Shown: positions 18,701-25,581 of the stretch, piece after piece
Position numbering within the stretch: position 1 is the stretch's first letter
Layout of the letters: each line of letters opens with the position of its first letter
Source: CAZOVB01 sp046541415
GTDB lineage: Bacteria > Planctomycetota > Phycisphaerae > SM23-33
Direction: 5' to 3'
Length of the DNA stretch: 64,000 nucleotides
Assembly: GCA_046541415.1 (NCBI GenBank)
Contig: JBKHDI010000005.1
Span: forward strand, 40,714-104,713
Made by a program: the position numbers and the translations under genes
The notes under the pieces: generated by a model
What the model saw: only the letters and a program-made list of their open reading frames with translations
Database searches by the model: none
What the model was told of the DNA's origin: nothing

Positions 18701-19420
18701 GACTGGGCCAACCGCAAGTACCAGGCCGGCTGGGAAGGCTCGCAACTGGCCGAAAAGAAACCCAAGGATATCCACGCCGATCTGGTCGAACTTTCCGAGG
18801 CCTGGATGCGAAACGGACGGCTGGAAGAGACGGTCAGATCCGCCGCCGCCGGCAAGGACGCCGACTGGGCCGTCCAGTACGCCCGCGACCGCTTCGACAC
18901 CGAGATGAGCCCGGGCGACTTCGACGGCGACATCCCCGGCCGACTCATCCGCGTCGGCCAGAGCTTCCTGCGACGCGAGATGACCGAACTGGAGCGCTTC
19001 GTGCTGCTGCAGATCTACGACTCGGCCTGGAAGGACCACCTGCTGGCGATGGACCACCTGCGCAACTCGATCGGGCTGCGGTCCGGGGCCGAGCAGGACC
19101 CGCGCGTGGCCTTCAAACGCGAAGGCTCGCAGATGTTCAACGAGATGCTCACCGGCGTGCGGAACAAGGTCACCGACATGATCTTCAAGGTCCGCCTGGC
19201 TGCCGAAGAGCAGGTCTCCAATGTCTACGAAGTGTCCAACACCGTCCATGAACAGCTCAGCGGCTACGATCACCTCGCCCAGAACATGGCCGACCAGCAG
19301 CAGGCGGCCGAGCCGAAGAAGGTCGAGACCATCACCCGCGACGAACCCAAGGTCGGGCGAAACGACCCCTGCCCCTGCGGCTCGGGCAAGAAATTCAAGA
19401 AGTGCTGCGGCAAGAACTGA
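15740..19420 (+). CDS. secA: preprotein translocase ATPase SecA, enlarged
   Basis: Motor ATPase driving proteins through SecYEG. 1226 aa against about 900 in E. coli. Walker A ATGEGKT (108-114), DEVDNILIDEARTPLIISG (214-232), GRGTDIKLG (566-574), GLHVVGTERHEARRIDNQL (647-665), SEC-C zinc tail (C1211, C1213, C1222, C1223). Three additions stand out: a coiled-coil insert in the cross-linking domain (about 255-335), a cysteine-rich insert (574-646) with eight cysteines, and a helical scaffold region stretched by repeated W-A units (about 794-1065). Ribosome site weak (ACGAG). A SEC-C microprotein gene follows. Confidence 0.97.
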   Translation: MLRFLNQLMLKLIGGSRNERLIRSKMRLVTEQINPLEPKFRAFSEDQLLETRHELQRRLAAGEDRQQIRIEAFALVREASRRARNHRQFDVQLVAGQVLDEGSIAEEATGEGKTVACYPAILMAALEGRKTHVVTTNDYLVQRDAEFAQPIFELLGVSVGFIRANMPRSQRKAAYACDVTYGTNSEFGFDYLRDNMKLSAAEQVQQGLHYAIIDEVDNILIDEARTPLIISGPARGDVDKYRKADAVARELISRNRDYDRHEKKTESLKHQAKALAGDVSRNKSDEELRKKLEDTQAAYEEAQAKLDQMVSLYKVELDRKSAHMTDEGTAEAQEIAGVGSFYVGANIEWPHLMEQALRAHLVFEKDKDYVVQGNQVVIVDEFTGRLMEGREWSDGLHQAVSAKERVSIKQENQTLATITLQNFFRMYDKLAGMTGTADTEATEFAKIYGLDVVQIPTHRPVNRVDFEDIVYADQDNKFHAIVREVNEVSKSGRPVLVGTTSIEKSERLSELMTRTFGIEHQVLNARPENAAREADIVAQAGQQRPLRKGSDQMVGTVTIATNMAGRGTDIKLGPGVVYDKCKVPSDEKLTEMGLTPDPLFPAGVNKCCIHCTQYDPATKCAHCFKPKLDEAFPEKGRTWCPENVPCGLHVVGTERHEARRIDNQLRGRAGRQGDPASSRFFLSLRDELIQLFAPDWMVKVLAWAGVEGQEGIPGGKLTKGIIRAQKKVEERNYERRKNLIEYDEVMDHQRKSFYSQRQDILEGRDLEGIVHEMVTEAIGEAVEDYLDRQYAARCISEWARQNLQVSIEPERIRSTTPDDYDTIEAMLRDRAEDEVRQTIAITLGEYMDPDIPAQEWDLRGLSSWAASRFSVQLSQNQLRKMSPQDVENQLTEEAIEKLAKVDISQIGQYLEPDYPANSLAEWARSQFGLEVDPDSLSSNPDQAIDSLIEQAEQLYRRREIEYPVEYAMEMTLGSRGADNIYAFDALADWANRKYQAGWEGSQLAEKKPKDIHADLVELSEAWMRNGRLEETVRSAAAGKDADWAVQYARDRFDTEMSPGDFDGDIPGRLIRVGQSFLRREMTELERFVLLQIYDSAWKDHLLAMDHLRNSIGLRSGAEQDPRVAFKREGSQMFNEMLTGVRNKVTDMIFKVRLAAEEQVSNVYEVSNTVHEQLSGYDHLAQNMADQQQAAEPKKVETITRDEPKVGRNDPCPCGSGKKFKKCCGKN
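19358..19389 (+). repeat. 32-base direct repeat, copy 1 (secA tail)
   Basis: Identical over 32 bases to 19652-19683; encodes the start of the SEC-C zinc motif in SecA. The match continues imperfectly on the 3' side. Confidence 0.85.
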
Positions 19421-19486
19421 TTGGCACCTGGCACCTGCCGAAAGCAAATGGTAGAGACGACAACAGAACTGAAGGGAACCACTGAG

Positions 19487-19714
19487 ATGGCCAAGGATCG
19501 ATTCACCGACCGATTCCGCAAGAAGGAAAAGAAGAACAAGCTCAACCACCTCTCGGACCGCACGCGAGACGCCGACGAGCTGGCCAGCGAGGAAGAGATG
19601 ATCGCCAACGCCGAAAAGGTCGAGCCGATCCAGGCCCAGGCCCAGCCCGGCCGAAACGACCCCTGCCCCTGCGGCTCGGGCAAAAAATACAAAAAGTGCT
19701 GCGCCGATAAGTAA
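19487..19714 (+). CDS. SEC-C motif microprotein
   Basis: 75 aa: a basic lead (MAKDRFTDRFRKKEKKNKL), an acidic middle, then a SEC-C zinc motif (CPCGSGKKYKKCC). The motif is nearly identical, in protein and DNA, to the end of SecA 66 bases upstream. In SecA this motif binds zinc and contacts SecB and ribosomes; here it stands alone. The ATG at 19487 has AAGGGA about 11 bases before it. It is probably cotranscribed with secA and looks like a duplicated SecA tail with a new N-terminus. Confidence 0.85.
   Translation: MAKDRFTDRFRKKEKKNKLNHLSDRTRDADELASEEEMIANAEKVEPIQAQAQPGRNDPCPCGSGKKYKKCCADK
19652..19683 (+). repeat. 32-base direct repeat, copy 2 (SEC-C microprotein)
   Basis: Second copy of 19358-19389, in the same reading frame relation to the zinc motif. 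Confidence 0.85.
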
Positions 19715-19919
19715 CCGCCCCTTCGCCGCAATCACCGCCCAGCTGGCCCCTGCCGCGTCGGATTCAGCAACGATCGCGACGAACTTCCGCGGCGGGCGGG
19801 CGTACTATCCGATGCTGCCCGAACAGCGGTTGGAACTGGAATATCGGCGGCGAATCTGGTAGAGTTTCCTGACGTTTACGCTCCGCAAAGGCCCTTACCC
19901 CACAGGACCCGACTACGCA

Positions 19920-21134
19920 ATGACCCAGCCTGCTACCCCGTGCAAACTCGCCCTGGCCGATGGATTGATCTTCGACGGCACGTGCTTCGGCGCCACCGGA
20001 TCAGCCGGCGGAGAGGTGGTCTTCAACACCTCCATGACCGGCTACCAGGAAGTGCTCACCGACCCGTCCTACACCGGGCAGATTGTGACGATGACCTACC
20101 CGCAGATCGGCAATTACGGGATCAACACCGAGGACATCGAGTCGCACAACCGCAAGGTCCAGGTCGCCGGGTTCGTCGTCAAGCAGCTCTCCCCGGTGGT
20201 CAGCAACTTCCGGGCAACTCAGAGCTTGCATGAATATCTCGCCGAGGCCGGGGTCATGGGCATCGCCGGAATCGATACCCGCGCGCTGACCAAACACCTC
20301 CGGACGGTCGGCTCGCAGAACGGCGTGATCAGCACCGAAACGCTCAGCGACGCCGAACTGGTGGAAAAAGCCCGCGCTGTGCCCTCGATGAAGGGCCTGA
20401 ACCTCGTGCCCCGCGTCAGCCCCACGGCCGACTACGATTGGGCCGAAGGCTACAACTCCACCTTCGCCCAAGGACATCGCAGCCATGGCGATAAGACCTT
20501 CAACGTCGTGGCCATCGACTGCGGAGCCAAGACCAACATCCTGCGGAACCTCGTCGAGTGCGGCTGCAAGGTCCGCGTCGTCCCGGCCGGGACCTCGGCC
20601 GAGGAAATCCTCGCTGCCAAGCCCGACGGCGTGTTCGTATCCAACGGCCCGGGCGACCCCGAGCCGGTGGCCGAGACGATCCAGGCCCTGGGCGGCCTTA
20701 CCGGGAAGGTGCCGATGTTCGGCATCTGCCTGGGCCACCAGATGCTCGGCTGCGCTGTGGGCGGCAAGACATACAAGCTGAAGTTCGGCCATCGCGGCGC
20801 GAACCAGCCGGTGCGCAACGAGGCGACGGGCAAGGTGGAGATCACCAGCCAGAACCACGGTTTCGCCGTCGACGCCGACTCGCTGTCAGCCAACGGCGCC
20901 GTGGTGACCCACGTGAACCTCAACGACGGGACGGTCGAGGGATTCACCCACCCCGACAAGGCCCTGTTCAGCGTGCAGTACCACCCGGAAGCCTCCCCCG
21001 GCCCGCACGACGCGACGTACCTGTTCGACTGCTTCCGGGCGATGATGCAATCCGGCCAGGCCCCGACGGCCGAGGACATGCACGCCGCCCAGCAGGCCCT
21101 GGCCCGGGCCGGGAGAATCGACACCAACGGCTGA
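19920..21134 (+). CDS. carA: carbamoyl-phosphate synthase small subunit
   Basis: Glutaminase subunit that passes ammonia to CarB, for arginine and pyrimidine synthesis. 404 aa. N-terminal CarA domain with FNTSMTGYQEVLTDPSY (35-51), then amidotransferase triad C270 (FGICLGHQML), H355 and E357 (YHPEASPGPHD). The ATG at 19920 fits the family N-terminus, but no clear ribosome site precedes it (CAGGAC at 14 bases). carB is not next to it. Confidence 0.97.
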   Translation: MTQPATPCKLALADGLIFDGTCFGATGSAGGEVVFNTSMTGYQEVLTDPSYTGQIVTMTYPQIGNYGINTEDIESHNRKVQVAGFVVKQLSPVVSNFRATQSLHEYLAEAGVMGIAGIDTRALTKHLRTVGSQNGVISTETLSDAELVEKARAVPSMKGLNLVPRVSPTADYDWAEGYNSTFAQGHRSHGDKTFNVVAIDCGAKTNILRNLVECGCKVRVVPAGTSAEEILAAKPDGVFVSNGPGDPEPVAETIQALGGLTGKVPMFGICLGHQMLGCAVGGKTYKLKFGHRGANQPVRNEATGKVEITSQNHGFAVDADSLSANGAVVTHVNLNDGTVEGFTHPDKALFSVQYHPEASPGPHDATYLFDCFRAMMQSGQAPTAEDMHAAQQALARAGRIDTNG

Positions 21135-21201
21135 CCTTCTCGGCCCGGGGGTGTCATACAATACCTGTGTGCATTCACCTCGGGGCAGTTGGAGGTTTGT
21201 C

Positions 21202-22506
21202 ATGTCACCCGCATTCCGGCTGGTTGCCGTTGGAACCTGTCTTTCTATCCTTGCTCCGCTGGCCGCGGCCGCCGATGAGGCCGGCGACGTCAAATCCAAG
21301 CTGGCGGAGCACTACGCCGCCGCACGCAAGATCATCGACACGCTGCCGAAAGAGGCCGCCAAGGGAGAACTCTCCCAGGACACTGCCATCCGTACCCTCG
21401 CCCGGGCCTGCGGCTATGCCGACATGTTCCCGCAAATGGAGCAGCTGGCCGGGCAGTTGTCCGAGAACCAGCACCTGATCACTGCCCGCTATCCCGGTTT
21501 CCACATCGTCCACGGCCGCTGGGACCAAGCCGCCAAACTGCTCGACCAGATGAAACAACAAGACCAGAAGGGCCTGTCGCTGGCCTGGACGCTGGCCATC
21601 CTCCAGGGCATGCCTGTCGACGTGACCAAGACCCTCAACCTGGGCGCCAAGGCCCCGACCCGCAGCCAGAAGCTCCTCTGGAGCAGCGCCGTCCGCCAGG
21701 AGTTGGCCGATGGCAGACTGGCCCGGGCACGCGGCCGGGCCTCGCAGGCAGCCCGGAAGCTCGACAAACAGACGCTCCAGCGCGTCGAGCCCGACATCCA
21801 GACCTGGCTGGACGCTGCGAAGATCGCAACCGGCACGCTCAAGCCGACCGAGAAACTCCAATCCGCCACCAGCCGCGCCGCCCTGCTGGCAACGCTCTGG
21901 GCGGCCAGGGGCAAAATCGCCCAGGCACAACGCGCCGCCGAAGCCCTGCCCGACGACACGCGCAGGGCCAAAGCCTTCATCAGCATCGCCCAGGCCCACC
22001 TGGAAGCGGGCAACGCCCTGCAGGCCTCGCGATACCTCCAACAGGCCGAGGACATGCTGCTCTCCGAGGACCAGCACCACATGACCAGCGCCCTGGCCGG
22101 CAGGCAGATCGCCCAGCTGCGGGCCAGGCAAGGACAGCTCAAGCAAGCCACCGATACCCTCGACCGCTTCGAGGAGTACTTCGTCAAGGCGGCGGCCTCG
22201 GCCAGGCCGGGCGACAAGGCCAAGATCACCGCCCAGCAGAAGACCCTCCAACAGCGGTTCGCCAAGGCCCGGCTGCACAGCAGGATCCTCGCCCGCCAGG
22301 TCGACGCCGCCCTGGAGCAGATCGAGAAAGAGCCCGCCCTGGTCGACGCCGAAATCCTGACCGAACTGCACGAGACGCTCGGCAAGATCGGCATGGCCGA
22401 CCGCGTCGAGAAGATCCTGCCCAAGATCAAGGATCCGCAGACGAAGCTCTATTACCACATCCAGATGGTCCTGCACCTCTCGGGCAAGGCGCCGGGCGAG
22501 CGTTAA
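21202..22506 (+). CDS. exported helical-repeat (TPR-like) protein
   Basis: Function unknown. 434 aa: signal peptide (about 1-23, cleavage near AAAADEA), then alpha-helical repeats rich in Ala, Gln and Leu, consistent with degenerate TPR units (for example AKAFISIAQAHLEAGNALQASRYLQQAE written in two helices). GGAGGT lies 8 bases before the ATG. A TACAAT at 21157-21162 may be its -10. The TAA overlaps the stop of the convergent PQQ gene by four bases. Confidence 0.75.
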   Translation: MSPAFRLVAVGTCLSILAPLAAAADEAGDVKSKLAEHYAAARKIIDTLPKEAAKGELSQDTAIRTLARACGYADMFPQMEQLAGQLSENQHLITARYPGFHIVHGRWDQAAKLLDQMKQQDQKGLSLAWTLAILQGMPVDVTKTLNLGAKAPTRSQKLLWSSAVRQELADGRLARARGRASQAARKLDKQTLQRVEPDIQTWLDAAKIATGTLKPTEKLQSATSRAALLATLWAARGKIAQAQRAAEALPDDTRRAKAFISIAQAHLEAGNALQASRYLQQAEDMLLSEDQHHMTSALAGRQIAQLRARQGQLKQATDTLDRFEEYFVKAAASARPGDKAKITAQQKTLQQRFAKARLHSRILARQVDAALEQIEKEPALVDAEILTELHETLGKIGMADRVEKILPKIKDPQTKLYYHIQMVLHLSGKAPGER

Positions 22507-23915
22507 GGCTCCGATACATCCAGGCAGATCAACTCGCCCTGGCTGCGGACCAGCAGTTTGCCCTCCGACAGCGCCAGCGGCGCCCAGACGTCCAGAGGCC
22601 TGCCCTCGAAGATTTCGGCTGAATCCAGCAGGCGGTAGCCTTCCCGGTCGGCAGCGACCATCGAAAGCTCCCCGCCGATGGCGTCGACGATGTAGATCTT
22701 GTCGTCGGCGATCAGCAGCGGCCCATTGGCGAAGGTCTTGTCCGGGCCTGAGGACCAGAGGATCTCTCCGCTGTTTGGGTCCATGCAGACAAGCCCGAGG
22801 TTTTTGCTCTGGTGGAACTTGTCGAAGCTGTTGGCCCAGATGCAGTCCCGGTAGAGGATCGGCATCTGAATGTGGCAGTTCGGCGCGGGCTTGACCCAGA
22901 GCAGCTGGGCCATCATCGGCGTCCGGCCGGCGACCCGGTGGTAGTGGCGGACCTGCCCGACCCGGGCGGCGCGTCCCGGGACGACCGGGTCGGCCTGCGG
23001 ATCGCCTTGACTGCGCGGGACGATCTGCAGCAGCACCGTCCCCATCCGGTACCCGGCCGTCAGGAGGATCTTGTCCGGCCCGATGGCCACCGCCGGGGGG
23101 ATCGGCACGTTGCAGGCCGAGGGCGTCAGCGTCTGCCAGAGCAGCCTGCCCGTCTCGGCCTCGACGCCGGAAACCACTGCAGGCGGGTCCTTGCCGACGT
23201 ACTGGTTGGCCATGATCACCACCTGGTCGACCCCGCCCAGCCGCAGCAGGCGCGGCTGCTGGTTGGAAAACGAGTTGATCCCCACCGGCGGGGACGTCCA
23301 GGCCAGTTGGCCGGTATCCTGTCGATAGGCCGCCAGGCCCGTGCGGAACGACGAAGGCGCCACGATCACCAGATCCCCCCAGAGCACTGGATCGCACGTG
23401 TACCCCCAGACCGGTCCGCGGGGCCTGCGCGGGAACTCCTTGTGAATGTTGCGGTTCCAGAGCAGCTTCCCGTCGGCCCGGCGATAGCAGCGCAGCTGCC
23501 CGTCGTGGCCCAGGACGTAGATCCGCTTCTGGTCGACACGCGGGGCCGTCCGGGAGCCCTGCCATCGGTCCTGGCGGGTGTTGGTCCAGCTGTCCGACCA
23601 GATCTGCCGGCCCGTCTGGAGGTCCAGGCAGAGCAGCGATTCGCTTTCGCCCATGTGGGCATCGAGGATGTACACCCTGCCGTCGGCAACGGCAGGCGAG
23701 GACCACCCACGGTTCATCGACACCGACCAGAGGCGCCGCGGACCGTCCGGGCCCCATCTGTCAGCCAGGCCGGTCTCGGCAGAGACCCCCGTCATCCCGG
23801 GACCGCCGAAGCCAGGCCAATCGGCGCCGGACACCGCTTGCCTGTCGGTCCGGCAGCCCGCGCCGACCAGTGCGCAGGCTGCGGCGGCCAAGCAGATTCT
23901 GTACCAACGTTGCAT
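22503..23915 (-). CDS. PQQ-like beta-propeller lipoprotein
   Basis: 470 aa, lipobox LVGAGC (C21), then repeated blades of the type LDLQTGRQIWSDSW, RRADGKLLWNRNI, VEAETGRLLWQTLT and MDPNSGEILWSSG, the tryptophan-docking PQQ repeat. No catalytic residues of quinoprotein dehydrogenases are evident, so a scaffold or binding role on the envelope is more likely. Such proteins are abundant in Planctomycetota. GAGGTGG precedes the ATG at 23915. A longer frame upstream has no signal character. Confidence 0.85.
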   Translation of the reverse strand: MQRWYRICLAAAACALVGAGCRTDRQAVSGADWPGFGGPGMTGVSAETGLADRWGPDGPRRLWSVSMNRGWSSPAVADGRVYILDAHMGESESLLCLDLQTGRQIWSDSWTNTRQDRWQGSRTAPRVDQKRIYVLGHDGQLRCYRRADGKLLWNRNIHKEFPRRPRGPVWGYTCDPVLWGDLVIVAPSSFRTGLAAYRQDTGQLAWTSPPVGINSFSNQQPRLLRLGGVDQVVIMANQYVGKDPPAVVSGVEAETGRLLWQTLTPSACNVPIPPAVAIGPDKILLTAGYRMGTVLLQIVPRSQGDPQADPVVPGRAARVGQVRHYHRVAGRTPMMAQLLWVKPAPNCHIQMPILYRDCIWANSFDKFHQSKNLGLVCMDPNSGEILWSSGPDKTFANGPLLIADDKIYIVDAIGGELSMVAADREGYRLLDSAEIFEGRPLDVWAPLALSEGKLLVRSQGELICLDVSEP

Positions 23916-24011
23916 CGTTTCCACCTCGCAGGCACGGCCCCTTCGCCTTGGGCGGCCCGCACCGGGGCCCGCCCGGTCGAATCCTACAGTCCCGGCCGGG
24001 CCAATAGAAGC

Positions 24012-24039
24012 TTGTTTCGCCCCTGCTGGAAGATAGACT
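24012..24039 (+). promoter_or_regulatory. possible promoter of the aldo-keto reductase gene
   Basis: TTGTTT, 16 bases, TAGACT, ending 40 bases before the ATG. Confidence 0.3.
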
Positions 24040-24079
24040 GTCAACAGGCACGACCCTCAACCCCGAAAGGCTTTGCCAC

Positions 24080-25057
24080 ATGCGGCGCAAACTCGGACGC
24101 AGCAACATCGAAGTTTCGGCGATGGGCATGGGCTGCTGGGCCATCGGCGGACCCTACACCAACGAGAAGAACCTGCCCTGCGGCTGGGGCGACGTCGACG
24201 ACCAGGAGTCCATCCGCACCATCCACCGGGCGATCGACCTGGGCGTGACATTCTTCGACACCGCCGCCTGTTACGGCTGCGGGCACAGCGAGGAGATCCT
24301 CGGCGGGTCCCTGCAGAGCAAGCGCAAACAGGTCGTCATCGCCACGAAGTTCTGGCACACGTTCGACACGCACAACCGCATCACCGCCGGGACGCTGGAA
24401 GATCCATCGCGCATCGCCTCTTCGGTCAAGGACTCCTGTCAGCGGCTGAGGACCGATTACATCGACCTGCTGCAGTTCCACCAGGGCAATTACCCGGCGG
24501 ACCAGGCCGGCAAGATCCGCGACGCCTGCCAGATGCTCGTCGACGAAGGCGTCATCCGCGCCTACGGCTGGAGCACCGATGATCCGGGCCGCGCAGCCGT
24601 CTTTGCCAAGGGCAAGGATTGCGCCGCCATCCAGATGCGCCTCAACGTCCTGCAACGCAACGACGAGTCGATCGCCCTGTGCGAGCAGGAGAATCTGGCC
24701 AGCATCAACAAGGGACCGCTGATCAAGGGGCTGCTGACCGGCAAGTTCGACCGCCAGTCGCAGTTCGCCGACAACGACGTCCGCAAGCCCTGGTGGGACC
24801 TCCAGGACGGGGCTGAAGGGGACATGCTCGACCAGTTGGACAAGATCCGCCAGGTCCTGACCTCCGACGGGCGAACCCTCGCCCAGGGGGCCCTGGGCTG
24901 GATCTGGGCCCGCAGCGACGTGACCATTCCCATCCCCGGCTGCAGGACCGTCAAGCAGATCGAGGAAAACGCCGCCGCGATGGATTTCGGCCCGCTCAGC
25001 GACGCCCAGATGCGGCAGATCGACGAGATCCTCGGGCTGGATCGAACCGAGAATTGA
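24080..25057 (+). CDS. aldo-keto reductase
   Basis: NAD(P)H-dependent carbonyl reductase fold. 325 aa TIM barrel starting MRRKLGRSNIEVSAMGMG. Catalytic set: D in FFDTAACYG with the tyrosine of the same motif, K in ATKFW, and H in LLQFHQG. The C-terminal GCRTVKQIEEN cofactor motif is present. Substrate unknown. It resembles the family's perakine-reductase-type members in layout. Ribosome site GAAAGG about 11 bases upstream. Divergent from the PQQ lipoprotein. Confidence 0.9.
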   Translation: MRRKLGRSNIEVSAMGMGCWAIGGPYTNEKNLPCGWGDVDDQESIRTIHRAIDLGVTFFDTAACYGCGHSEEILGGSLQSKRKQVVIATKFWHTFDTHNRITAGTLEDPSRIASSVKDSCQRLRTDYIDLLQFHQGNYPADQAGKIRDACQMLVDEGVIRAYGWSTDDPGRAAVFAKGKDCAAIQMRLNVLQRNDESIALCEQENLASINKGPLIKGLLTGKFDRQSQFADNDVRKPWWDLQDGAEGDMLDQLDKIRQVLTSDGRTLAQGALGWIWARSDVTIPIPGCRTVKQIEENAAAMDFGPLSDAQMRQIDEILGLDRTEN

Positions 25058-25074
25058 AACTGCCGGCGCAGCGT

Positions 25075-25103
25075 TTGACCTGGCTGCAACCGGCCGCTAG
25101 CAT
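25075..25103 (+). promoter_or_regulatory. promoter of hisI
   Basis: TTGACC, 17 bases, TAGCAT; about 50 bases before the GTG start. Confidence 0.5.
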
Positions 25104-25153
25104 ATGGCGTTTTCCCTCCCGTTCCGGGACCCGAAACGCAAGGAGCCTCTACC

Positions 25154-25546
25154 GTGAGCAACCTGGAAGACAGCCTGGGCCAACTGAAGTTCAACAGCGA
25201 CGGGCTGATCCCCGCGATCTGCGTCGACCAAGCCTCGGGGCAGGTGTTGATGATGGCGTGGATGAACGCCGACTCGCTCCGGGATACGATCCGGACGGGC
25301 AAGACGCATTTCTGGTCGCGCAGCCGGCAGAAGTATTGGATGAAGGGCGAATCTTCGGGCCACACGCAGGAGGTCCACGACATTTACACCGACTGCGACA
25401 AGGATACGCTGGTAATCGAAGTGACCCAGCACGGCGGGGCCTGCCACGAGGGGTTCTACTCCTGCTTCTCGCGGAAACTGGATGAAAACGGCGACTGGAC
25501 TGTCACCACGGAGAAGGTCTTCGATCCCGAGAAGACCTACAAGTAA
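25154..25546 (+). CDS. hisI: phosphoribosyl-AMP cyclohydrolase
   Basis: Third step of histidine synthesis, opening the adenine ring of PR-AMP. 130 aa, single-domain form without the HisE pyrophosphohydrolase. Family blocks: VLMMAWMN, THFWSRSRQKYWMKGESSGH, and metal ligands in IYTDCDKD and GACHEGFYSC. GTG start at 25154 with AAGGAG 8 bases upstream. It stands apart from hisHA at 2 kb. Confidence 0.96.
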   Translation: MSNLEDSLGQLKFNSDGLIPAICVDQASGQVLMMAWMNADSLRDTIRTGKTHFWSRSRQKYWMKGESSGHTQEVHDIYTDCDKDTLVIEVTQHGGACHEGFYSCFSRKLDENGDWTVTTEKVFDPEKTYK

Positions 25547-25581
25547 CCACCGAGGCTGAGACCAGCCACCGGGTGCGGGCA

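Noticed and set aside
15722..19735. A very long minus-strand open frame opposite secA
   Set aside because: It mirrors secA, is rich in low-complexity Val/Leu/Gly/Asp text and has no domain; GC-rich codon use opens antisense frames.
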